Part shown: positions 15,569 to 23,616 of the stretch, one piece after another
How positions within the stretch are numbered: position 1 is the stretch's first letter
How the letters are laid out: every line of letters begins with the position of its first letter
DNA from: Treponema vincentii
Lineage (GTDB): Bacteria; Spirochaetota; Spirochaetia; Treponematales; Treponemataceae
DNA: 64,000 nucleotides
Assembly (NCBI RefSeq): GCF_018336815.1
Contig: NZ_CP050497.1
Coordinates: 1,674,001-1,738,000 of the forward strand
Reading direction: 5' to 3'
The notes under the pieces: generated by a model
Seen by the model: only the letters and a program-made list of their open reading frames with translations
What the model was told of the DNA's origin: nothing
Databases searched by the model: none
Program-made: the position numbers and the translations under genes

Positions 15569-17663
15569 CTACCCCAGCGCTTCCTTTTCCGCTTCCAGTT
15601 CACGCAAGCGGGCTTCCAATTCAGCTTCTTTTTCGCGCTTACACAAGGGACATTCAAAATGCTCCCCGTCGATATATCCGTGCTTGGGGCAAATGGAGAA
15701 AGTCGGTGATATGGAAAAATACGGGATACGGTAGTGGGATGCAACCGCTTTAACCAAATCGCGGCACGCCTGCCAATCTTTAATCGATTCTCCTAAAAAG
15801 ATATGGAATACCGTACCGCCGGTATATTTACGCTGCAACGCTTCCTGATGATCGAGCGCTTCAAACACATCGGCGGTGTACGAAACCGGCAGCTGGCTTG
15901 AATTGGTATAGTAGGGATCGCGCTCACCTGAGGTGATAATGTCGGGGAACTGCTGTTTGTCGTGCCGTGCAAGCCGGTACGAGGTGCTTTCGGCGGGGGT
16001 TGCTTCAAGGTTAAAGAGGTCGCCCGTCTGCTCCTGAAAATCCGCGAGCCGCTTACGGATATGAGTCAGCACTTTTTCGGCAAAAGCTTTACCGGTTTCG
16101 CTCACGATAGTTTCTCCGAGGAAGTTAAGGCAGGATTCGTTCATGCCGCAAATTCCGATGGTAGAAAAGTGATTGTTTAAGTGCTGGAGATACCGGCGCG
16201 TATACGGGAAAAGTCCTCCCTCCAGCAGCCGCTGAATCACCTTGCGCTTAATCTGCAAGCTGGTTTTAGCAAGCTCCATCAGATAGTCGAGGCGGTCAAA
16301 GTATTCTTTTTTCCGTGCGCGCAAGGTAGCCGATTTGCGGCATATTGATGGTAACAACGCCGATGGATCCGGTAAATTCGTCGGAGCCGAAAAGACCGCC
16401 GCCCCGCTTCCTCAGTTCGCGTTTATCCAGCTGCAAACGGCAACACATAGAGCGGACATCGCTCGGGTTAAGATCAGAATTGATAAAATTCTGAAAATAC
16501 GGCGTCCCGTACTTTGCCGTCATCTCGAAAAGGAGAGCGGCGTTCGGGCTATCCCACTTAAAATCCTCGGTAATATTGTAGGTCGGAATGGGATACTGAA
16601 AGCCGCGACCTGCCGCATCGCCTTCCAGCATCAGCTCGATAAAGAGCTTATTGATCATATCCATTTCCGCTTGGCAATCACCGTAGGTAAAATCGGTTTC
16701 CTTTCCGCCGACCACCGCCTTTTTATCGGCAAGGTCTTTGGGGCATGTCCAGTCGAGTGTGATATTGGTAAACGGCGCTTGGCTTCCCCACCGGCTCGGC
16801 GTGTTAACCCCGTAGATAAAGCTTTGCAGGCACTGTTTTACACTCTTTTCGTCCATCTTGTCGGCTTTTACAAAGGGTGCGAGATAGGTGTCGAAAGAGC
16901 TGAATGCTTGCGCCCCCGCCCATTCATTTTGCATAATGCCGAGAAAGTTCACAATTTGCTGAATAAGGGTAGAAAGGTGGCGCGCAGGCTTCGACGTAAT
17001 CTTGTCGGGAACGCCGCCCAAGCCCTCTTGAATGAGCTGCCGGAGCGACCATCCCGCACAATAGCCCGAAAACATCGAAAGGTCATGGATGTGGAAGGCG
17101 GCTGTCTGATGCGCTTCGGCGATTGCCGGCGTGTAGATATTTTTAAGCCAGTAATTCGCCGTTATCGTGCCGGAGTTATGCAGGATGAGTCCGCCGAGCG
17201 AAAAATTGACATTGGCATTCTCGTTGACCCGCCAATCGCTTTTGCTCAAGTAACCGTTCATCGTTTTGTCGATATCGATCATCAGCCGTTCCGCATCGCG
17301 GACAGCTTCCCGTTTTGCACGGTAGAGGATAAATGCCTTTGCGATGCGTGCTTCATTGCGTTCGATCAAAACATTTTCAATAATATCCTGAATTTCTTCG
17401 ATTGCCGGAATCGAATGTGCATGGCGCGAAGCCATCAACTCCGTCAACTTTTCTTCTACTGCAACCGTCAATAAATCAGCTTTTTCTTCATCTACGGAAC
17501 CGGTAACCGCTTCAATCGCTTTTTGAATTGCTATCTTTATTTTATTTCGATTAAAAACTTCAATATCGCCTGACCGCTTTACCACCGAGCGTAATATCGG
17601 TTTTGTTTCTATTGTTGTATCGCCCAAAAAGGCTGTCCATTCAGGAAATACTGCTTGATCCAT
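15569..17663 (-). CDS. nrdD: Anaerobic (class III) ribonucleoside-triphosphate reductase, one frameshift
   Basis: Reduces ribonucleotides for DNA synthesis without oxygen. An ATP-cone domain comes first (VVKRSGDIEVFNRNKIKIAI). The barrel shows HIHDLSMFSGYCAGWSLRQL, FLGIMQNEWAGAQAFSSFDTY, RLQLDKRELRKRGGGLFGS and GVVTINMPQIGYLART. The frame then shifts at a six-base T run (16307-16312 plus strand; A run in the gene): one more A would give EKKEYFDRLDYLMELAKTS and continue through GICGMNESCLNFLG and TFSICPKHGYIDGEHFECP to 15569. The C-terminus ends ...CPLCKREKEAELEAR and a short charged helix: the glycyl-radical motif RVxGY that normally follows the zinc site is not there in any frame I could read, and no nrdG activase gene is adjacent. 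ATG 17663 has GGGGAGGAAG before it. Confidence 0.88.
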
Positions 17664-17695
17664 CTGCTTCCTCCCCATATTTGACATATCGGAAC

Positions 17696-17719
17696 CTCTA
17701 AAAACTTGAGTTTTTAGAG
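17696..17719. repeat. CTCTAAAAA hairpin overlapping the nrdR stop codon
   Basis: CTCTAAAAACT and AGTTTTTAGAG form an 11-pair stem with a 2-base loop. The nrdR stop codon lies in one arm. It sits between nrdR and nrdD in the same operon, so it could partly terminate or set the relative mRNA level of nrdD. Confidence 0.6.
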
Positions 17720-18175
17720 ATGCCCATGTATTTTTTGTACTTCGTTGATAAACTCATCAAGGTTATTGAATTTCTTATATACCGATGCAAACCGGATATA
17801 CGCTACTTTATCTACAGTGTATAAACGGGCAAGTACCATTTCACCCAGCTCGGTACTCTTGATTTCTTTAGCGCTCTTACTATTCATAACCGCTGCATCT
17901 TCAATATCGCTGACGATGTTTTCAATTTCGTTCATCGAAACGGGGCGCTTTTCCAGTGAGCGTTCGATGCCGCGTTCCAATTTTGAGCGATCGAATGGCT
18001 CTCTCCGGCCGTTTCGTTTAACCACCATCAGCGGTTTTTCTTCTATCCGTTCATAGCTGGTAAAGCGGTACCCGCAGCTGAGGCATTCTCGTCGCCGCCT
18101 GATGCAATCGCCTTGCCCGAGCGTTCGGGACTCTACCACTTTGTCGTCAACACTTCCGCAATACGGACAGCGCAT
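17714..18175 (-). CDS. nrdR: Transcriptional repressor NrdR
   Basis: A 153-residue repressor of ribonucleotide reductase genes that senses ATP/dATP. The N-terminal zinc ribbon is MRCPYCGSVDDKVVESR followed by RRRRECLSCGYRFTSYE, with four cysteines in two CxxC pairs. The ATP-cone covers PLMVVKRNGRREPFDRSK to the end. Length is standard. ATG 18175 follows AGGGAGAG; a longer frame upstream is inside the neighbouring gene and is not used. It lies directly upstream of nrdD, the reductase it presumably controls. I could not identify a clear pair of NrdR boxes in the 50-base gap; they may lie at the head of the operon or be absent. Confidence 0.95.
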   Translation of the reverse strand: MRCPYCGSVDDKVVESRTLGQGDCIRRRRECLSCGYRFTSYERIEEKPLMVVKRNGRREPFDRSKLERGIERSLEKRPVSMNEIENIVSDIEDAAVMNSKSAKEIKSTELGEMVLARLYTVDKVAYIRFASVYKKFNNLDEFINEVQKIHGHL

Positions 18176-18189
18176 ATTCTCTCCCTTTT

Positions 18190-18654
18190 TTAACCGGCAA
18201 AAAAGGCTGTGAGTGTTTCCCACTGCCGTTCGAGCGCTGTGTTGCGTGCCGGAAAAATGGCGACTGTTTTCTTTTCTCCGGTTCGTAAACACAGCACGCA
18301 CTTTATGAACGGTGTTTTAAAAATCCCTTTGGTAAAGCGCTCCGTTTCGGCTTTTTCTATATCGGAAAAAAGATGTTGCGTACGCAAAGCAAAAAACACA
18401 AGGCCGACTCGATACTCTACCGTCTGTTCCGTACAGTTAAAGCTCCACCGATTTATATAGCACAGCACAAACAGCGAAAAACATCCCAATATAATTCCCA
18501 AAATCGGTAGCTGATGCCGTTCATTATACATAAGAACAGAGGCTGCACTGATACACAGCAGCATCACCGCATATCCTACCCGTGTTCCGGGAGAAAGGAG
18601 CGAAAAGGTGAAAATATTGCTTCGTTTTTTTTCAGGTAACAACGGTTTATCCAT
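18190..18654 (-). CDS. Hypothetical membrane protein, two spans
   Basis: A 154-residue protein I do not recognise. Two adjacent hydrophobic helices (VGYAVMLLCISAASVLMY and LPILGIILGCFSLFVLCYI) follow a short basic N-terminus, then about 85 soluble residues with alternating strands (FNCTEQTVEYRVGLVFFAL, KTVAIFPARN). That architecture recalls small bacterial PH-like (YdbS/DUF304-type) membrane proteins, but the similarity is only structural. The start overlaps the lgt stop by eight bases and nrdR starts 14 bases after its stop, so it is co-transcribed with both. Confidence 0.6.
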   Translation of the reverse strand: MDKPLLPEKKRSNIFTFSLLSPGTRVGYAVMLLCISAASVLMYNERHQLPILGIILGCFSLFVLCYINRWSFNCTEQTVEYRVGLVFFALRTQHLFSDIEKAETERFTKGIFKTPFIKCVLCLRTGEKKTVAIFPARNTALERQWETLTAFFAG

Positions 18655-19631
18655 GGTTACGCTTCCGATTATATCGAGCTAAAAGACCGATACCGATAAG
18701 ACCGCCTGCAATCATCATAAAGCAAAAGATTTGTCCGGTAGAAATATTTTTGAACGAGCTAAAAAGATAGATATTTGCCTCGTCCGCTGCAATCCGGAAT
18801 CCCAATTCATAATCGGGTTGACGGAAGTATTCGATAAAAAATCGGACAACGCCATAGCCGATTGTATAGAAGCACAATAAAAAGCCGTTAAACGGTTTTT
18901 TTATTGCGCACCAGCCATACCGCAATCCAGAGGAGCACTCCTTCAAACAGCGCTTCGTACAGCTGGCTCGGATGGCGGGGCAGGTTGACATACTGTGCTC
19001 CTTCCTGTATAGCGATTCCTGCTTTTGCTGCAAACTCTTGTACCCATGCTTCTTTGACCGGAAAGCAATCGTGCAGCGGCACTGACGGAAAAATCATACC
19101 GATGGGACTTGTTGTGATGCGCCCATAGAGTTCTCCATTGAAAAAGTTTCCGAGCCGTCCGAAAGTGTAGCCGAGCGGTATGCCTGCTGCTGCGGTATCC
19201 GCCCAAGCGAAAAAGTCCTGTTTATGCCGTTTTGTCCACAGAAAGGCGCCTAAGAAGCATCCGATAAACCCCCCGTGATACGACATTCCCTGTAAGCCCG
19301 TCCATTGCCGCGCTTCTGAGAACGGCCAAAAGATCAACCACGGTTTTTGCCAATAAAGCCATGTCGGTTCATATACTAGCGTTGCGAAAATGCGGGCGCC
19401 GAGCATCAGCCCGAATAGAGACCATGTAAAAAAGTCGATGATATCTTCGTTCGTGATAGGCTTTTCGCTTTTTGCATATCGTTGTAACTCACCTTTTTTA
19501 ACCTGTACCTTAAACAGCGCGAAAGCTATCGCAAAGGCAACGAGGTACATAAGTCCGTACCATCGTAAAAAGGGGAAGCCCGGAATAATCTCCGGTTTTA
19601 TCCACGACGGATATTGAATAGCACAAATCAT
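18647..19631 (-). CDS. lgt: Prolipoprotein diacylglyceryl transferase, one frameshift
   Basis: Transfers diacylglyceryl from phosphatidylglycerol to the lipobox cysteine of prolipoproteins; essential for the many spirochaetal lipoproteins. The first frame gives FLRWYGLMYLVAFAIAF, the conserved YHGGFIGCFLGAF region and GRLGNFFNGELYGR (the Lgt signature, with its catalytic Arg and Asn) and RHPSQLYEALFEG. At a seven-base T run (18896-18902 plus strand; A run in the gene) the frame ends with RNKKTV-stop. Removing one base gives RNKKPFNGFLLCFYTIGYG then VVRFFIEYFRQPDYELGF and the last membrane span, a normal Lgt C-terminus. An essential gene broken like this suggests a base-calling error or slippage. 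Confidence 0.9.
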
Positions 19632-19642
19632 AAAAACACCTC

Positions 19643-21844
19643 TTATTCCGCCGTAAACTCGATTTTATCTTCAATTTGATTACAGACTATTCTGCCCTGT
19701 TTTGAATCGAAGGTGAATATGACATGAGAAGCCGGTTCGCGTACTTCGTAATATCTGCCATGGCTTTCTAAAATAACGCCGGGGTACACGGTGCCGGTTA
19801 CCTTCACCTCCGAGGGAATATGCGATTCAAAATTCTCTTTCAACTTAAAAATCTTTATACCCAGAGACGTATTTGATTTAAGCAAGATGACTTTTTGTTC
19901 CCGCAGTTCTTGGATACGGTCAGCAGGGGTTTCCGTATCGCTTAACTCCGCTTCTATGCGAGCAAGCTCCAGCAGGTTTTCCTGCGTCTGTTTTTCGTAT
20001 ACCTCGATTTTATCTTTTATGAGGTAGTCTTGCCCGAAAGAAATAATCGTGCGGACGGTTTTGTAATCACCTAAATTGCGCACATTGATACCGTGGGCAG
20101 CATGGGCGTTTCCCCCGATAAAACTACCCGGTTCTCCGTTCATAATGAGTTGACCGTTTGTTTTAACAACGCAGCGGAAACTGTATTCATTGATATAGAT
20201 ATTACCGCCTGCGAACAACCGTGCGGTTTCGGCAAAATGGAGTGCCATCGTGTTCTTTGCCCACACCGTACCGCGGCTTTCTCCGCGTATGCCGCCGTTC
20301 ATTAAAAGCGATTCTTTGGTATACACCAGCGATACACCTGCATCTCCGTTGACGGTTAAGCTGCCGCCTGCCTTTACGCTGCGGTCTGCATCTATGTCCC
20401 CATTGATAATCACATCACCCGCAAAGATAATGTCGCCGGTTTCTTTATTCACATCGGTGTCGATAATTTTTGAATTCAGTATCTTGAGCCTTTCACCGGT
20501 GCGTATCAATTCTCCGTGTACAGCTGCTACGAAAGAAATTTTTCTTCCTTGTTTAATGACACGGATCGTGTTATCGGTTTGAGGCAGATTTAATGGTACG
20601 GCCTTATCGATTTCTATAGTAGTACCGAATACGTCGGATCCTTTCTCGCCGGTTTCCTGAAAGAATGTTTCCAACAGGGTTTCTCCTCGTTTTACCGAAA
20701 CACTGTTGGAATGCCCGAAATGTACCTTCCAGTCAAATTGGTACGAATGCGGGGCGACCGGCTGTATGCCTCTGCTGACGGTAAATTCAACCGGCGCAGA
20801 GGAAAGCCGTGCTTCGTAAATAGCCTCCCTCAGTATTTTGTCGGTATATCGATCAGGCGGTAGGTTTACCTCGTCCAAGGCTTTTTTTAAGCGGGAAAGT
20901 GAAAGGCGTGCACCGGCTCCTCTTCCCGATTCGAGGATGAGCGATGCTTCCATGTTGTCGGCACTGATAACAGCTTTGACCGTGGCATCTTTATACGGGA
21001 TAATACGTAGCTTGAGTCCGTCGGGACTTTCCGCCGATAAAAGAATACCGTTACAACCGGCTTTTAGTTCGTCGTTGGTTTGCGTGATATTTCGTAAATC
21101 AAGTACAAAGGGGTCATTGCCCGGTAAGCCCGGAATAGTATTTCCATAAATATCCGCTCCGCTTGTTCCGAGTTCCGATTTTGAAAATTCGTACAGCAGA
21201 TCGTGTTTTGCGACGATGGAAAGAGCTTGCGCTTCGGATAGCGGAAAGTCTTTGTCGTATATCATCTGCGGTTGCTCACGGGCTGTTCCTACCGCATGGA
21301 GCAGTTTTTTACGGAACAGGATATCTTCTGCCTCGTCCAACTTTGTAATATGCGAAATAAGAGATCGATCTTTTCCTCGGCCGGGGAGTGTGCCTTCTGC
21401 GATGACAAGTTCAATTTCACGGTCAGATGCTTCGACAAAAGCAGTTATTTTTTCGTCCAGCGCTTTAAAATCGATGTTTGCAATTTGGCTGTTATTCAGC
21501 ATTGTCGTAATCAGTTTTTTATCGATACTGTGCGGTTCGTTTTTTGCTTTCCGTATATAGAGCGTCGCCTTGGTTTTATTCGGATCGATAATAAGCCGTG
21601 TATCAAAGGATGGATCAAGTTCGATTTCGAGGGGAAGCGGCAAGGTTATTCCATACAATATTTTATCGAAGTAACGTTCAAACTGCTGTGCGTTGATGAG
21701 GTTTTCGGTAGATACTCCCTCTTTTTTAGCCTGTTCTACTATTTCTGCATAGCTGGGGAATACACAATCCTCTTTATTGTCTACGTCGCTGACGGAAAAA
21801 TACCACTTTTTATTTCTTTCGTTTTGTTTTATCGTCCACTTCAT
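19643..21844 (-). CDS. FapA family protein (DUF342)
   Basis: A 733-residue cytoplasmic protein of the FapA/DUF342 family. The large central part is a right-handed beta-helix of repeated short strands (KIIDTDVNKETGDIIFAGDV, INGDIDADRSVKAGGSLTVN, then GGIRGESRGTVWAKNTMALH). A coiled-coil hairpin follows (YEKQTQENLLELARIEAELS ... ELREQKVILLKSN), then a small C-terminal beta domain (VKVTGTVYPGVILESHG). In Vibrio, FapA-type proteins affect flagellar assembly and membrane localisation; here it sits behind an FlhG-like ATPase, which fits a role in placing or counting flagella, but that is inference. The ATG at 21844 starts MKWTIKQNERNKKWYFSVSD, ten bases after the ATPase stop. Confidence 0.78.
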   Translation of the reverse strand: MKWTIKQNERNKKWYFSVSDVDNKEDCVFPSYAEIVEQAKKEGVSTENLINAQQFERYFDKILYGITLPLPLEIELDPSFDTRLIIDPNKTKATLYIRKAKNEPHSIDKKLITTMLNNSQIANIDFKALDEKITAFVEASDREIELVIAEGTLPGRGKDRSLISHITKLDEAEDILFRKKLLHAVGTAREQPQMIYDKDFPLSEAQALSIVAKHDLLYEFSKSELGTSGADIYGNTIPGLPGNDPFVLDLRNITQTNDELKAGCNGILLSAESPDGLKLRIIPYKDATVKAVISADNMEASLILESGRGAGARLSLSRLKKALDEVNLPPDRYTDKILREAIYEARLSSAPVEFTVSRGIQPVAPHSYQFDWKVHFGHSNSVSVKRGETLLETFFQETGEKGSDVFGTTIEIDKAVPLNLPQTDNTIRVIKQGRKISFVAAVHGELIRTGERLKILNSKIIDTDVNKETGDIIFAGDVIINGDIDADRSVKAGGSLTVNGDAGVSLVYTKESLLMNGGIRGESRGTVWAKNTMALHFAETARLFAGGNIYINEYSFRCVVKTNGQLIMNGEPGSFIGGNAHAAHGINVRNLGDYKTVRTIISFGQDYLIKDKIEVYEKQTQENLLELARIEAELSDTETPADRIQELREQKVILLKSNTSLGIKIFKLKENFESHIPSEVKVTGTVYPGVILESHGRYYEVREPASHVIFTFDSKQGRIVCNQIEDKIEFTAE

Positions 21845-21854
21845 ATCATACCGC

Positions 21855-23000
21855 TTATATACGATACCCTTGTTCAAGGGCTGTTTTTATTTTCCGCTTT
21901 AACAAAGCATTTTCTTTCTTTAAGACGGAAATCTCATATTGTTGACTCTTGAGCATTTCGGCAATATCACTCATCGACAGCGCCTCGCTGCCGATGAGGT
22001 CTTCGATATAGCCCATTTTTGAGCGGAAGTCGGTTTCAGCCTCCAATTCGGCAGACTGAAACGTTTCGTCGGTATATTCGGCGTAGTCTGCCGCATTTTG
22101 AAAGGTTTCGGTTTCGGACTGCAGAATTTTGTCGGCGATGCGATAGATTGCCTGAGAAATCATCGCATGTGGTTTGTATAAGATGACGGGTAAACGCGAT
22201 GCAAGCGCCGTATCCTGTATTGTATCTCGGTAAATAACGCCGAGGTGTTCAAGGTTGATATTGAGGTATTCCTGACATGAACGGCGGATCTTTAAGGCTT
22301 TATCGGCATCTTTCGGGTCGTCAAGCATATTCATAATAAGCCGGGGCTTAAATTTCCGCAGATTGGATAAAAAAAGTTCGGTGTTTTTAGGATCGACTTT
22401 TTCCAGCTCGGTGATGATGCGGGGAATATACATTCGCTGCATAGATGCGGAATCCGACTTGAGCTTCTCAAGGTATTTAAAACCGGGGCTGTTTCGCTTA
22501 AAGGCTCCATAGAGCATACGGAATACGACATTTTTTAGGAAAAGATATGCGTTCAGTATTGCGGTAACCGACGGCGCAGTAACGACAATGCCCTGAGGGG
22601 AGAGTAAAAAGAAATCCAGAATACCGAGGTGCGTTCCTGCACCGAGATCAAGAATTAGGTAGTCTGCATCCATTTTAAGCATATTTTTGATTAAGCTGTT
22701 TTTATCGGAGGCTTTTAAGGCTGCGAAGCCGGGAATTTCGGAGTCGCCCGGAACAAAACGAACATTCGGATACCCCGTATTTACAATAATATTTTCAAAT
22801 GACGAATTTCCCGACAGAAAAGTACCGATTCCGTGCGCATTCGATTGCTGTCCAAGGACTAAGTGAAGATTCGATGCGCCTAAATCCAGATCGGCAACCA
22901 GAACGTTTTTTCCTGCTTGTCCGAGTGCAATTGCAAGATTCGCGGAAAGAAGACTTTTTCCGACCCCGCCCTTTCCGCTAGCAATCGGTATTATTTGCAT
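21855..23000 (-). CDS. MinD/ParA-family ATPase, FlhG-like
   Basis: A 381-residue P-loop ATPase. The deviant Walker A is SGKGGVGKSLLSANLAIALG at residues 8-27 (GKGGVGK). ADLDLGASNLHLVLG is the switch I region, and LILDLGAGTHLGILDFFLL the Walker B segment with the Gly-Ala form typical of FlhG/YlxH proteins. A C-terminal extension ends in a coiled coil (EMLKSQQYEISVLKKENALL). FlhG proteins set flagellar number and place; in a spirochaete with subpolar periplasmic flagella that is a reasonable role. ATG 23000 is preceded by AAGGGGAG. It overlaps the upstream membrane-protein gene by 23 bases and is followed by fapA. Confidence 0.85.
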   Translation of the reverse strand: MQIIPIASGKGGVGKSLLSANLAIALGQAGKNVLVADLDLGASNLHLVLGQQSNAHGIGTFLSGNSSFENIIVNTGYPNVRFVPGDSEIPGFAALKASDKNSLIKNMLKMDADYLILDLGAGTHLGILDFFLLSPQGIVVTAPSVTAILNAYLFLKNVVFRMLYGAFKRNSPGFKYLEKLKSDSASMQRMYIPRIITELEKVDPKNTELFLSNLRKFKPRLIMNMLDDPKDADKALKIRRSCQEYLNINLEHLGVIYRDTIQDTALASRLPVILYKPHAMISQAIYRIADKILQSETETFQNAADYAEYTDETFQSAELEAETDFRSKMGYIEDLIGSEALSMSDIAEMLKSQQYEISVLKKENALLKRKIKTALEQGYRI

Positions 23001-23397
23001 AATACACACTCCCCTTTATAAATGAATAAAACAACAGCACCGTATCAGCTGCGAGGAAAAACAGAACTTCCTTTGAAAAATCGATCCTAATGCTGTTTTG
23101 TGCCGAGTTAAAGACAATCCCTATTATAGCAAATCCCTGTTGAAAAATATAGAGGAATTCCGCGCAAACAGCGGTTAATTTGAACAATGCAACCGCATAA
23201 AGCGCCCAGTGAAAGTCTTTTTCGTTTAACGCGAGCATCAGCCACAAAAGTACCGGCATACAGAGCGCCGCAAGTGCGCTATACTTAAAGAAAGTCATCC
23301 CTTGGGGATAGCCGACAGAAAAGACAGCGATATAAAAAACTTTTATTATTTCGTACACAAAAGCGGCACAATAGGCAGCAACCGTTTTCTTGTTCAT
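22978..23397 (-). CDS. Hypothetical integral membrane protein
   Basis: A 139-residue protein with about four hydrophobic segments (AAYCAAFVYEIIKVFYIAVF, YSALAALCMPVLLWLMLAL, ALYAVALFKLTAVCAEFLYI, EVLFFLAADTVLLFYSFI). No family recognised. It is the first gene of the lgt/nrd operon; its end overlaps the start of the FlhG-like ATPase, so translation is likely coupled. The 23398-23616 spacer upstream holds inverted repeats but no gene. Confidence 0.55.
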   Translation of the reverse strand: MNKKTVAAYCAAFVYEIIKVFYIAVFSVGYPQGMTFFKYSALAALCMPVLLWLMLALNEKDFHWALYAVALFKLTAVCAEFLYIFQQGFAIIGIVFNSAQNSIRIDFSKEVLFFLAADTVLLFYSFIKGSVYYANNTDC

Positions 23398-23567
23398 CTA
23401 ATAGAGTGTATGCGCTAGATTACGTTAGGTCAAGGGCTATTATCAAGGCGCACGTAATACAAAAGCTCCTTCAAAGGGGAGCGGCGTGTCCAAACTGCAA
23501 CAGGCTTGAACGTTAGTGGAAGCGTAGAACTTAAGTCTTGGCTTAAGTCCCTGTTTTTATAGACTCA

Positions 23568-23600
23568 GTACAAATCACCTGTTTTACGGGTGGTTTGTAC
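23568..23600. repeat. Hairpin between gyrA and the lgt/nrd operon
   Basis: GTACAAATCACC and GGTGGTTTGTAC form a 12-pair stem with one wobble, just downstream of the gyrA stop. A second hairpin ACTTAAG/CTTAAGT lies at about 23530-23548. Neither has a good T run on the gyrA strand, so termination is possible but not certain. Confidence 0.55.
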
Positions 23601-23616
23601 TACGTCTAAGCTCTGT

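Noticed and set aside
16335..17474. Long plus-strand open frame opposite nrdD
   Set aside because: It mirrors the strongly conserved nrdD frame, has arginine-rich nonsense content and no ribosome site.
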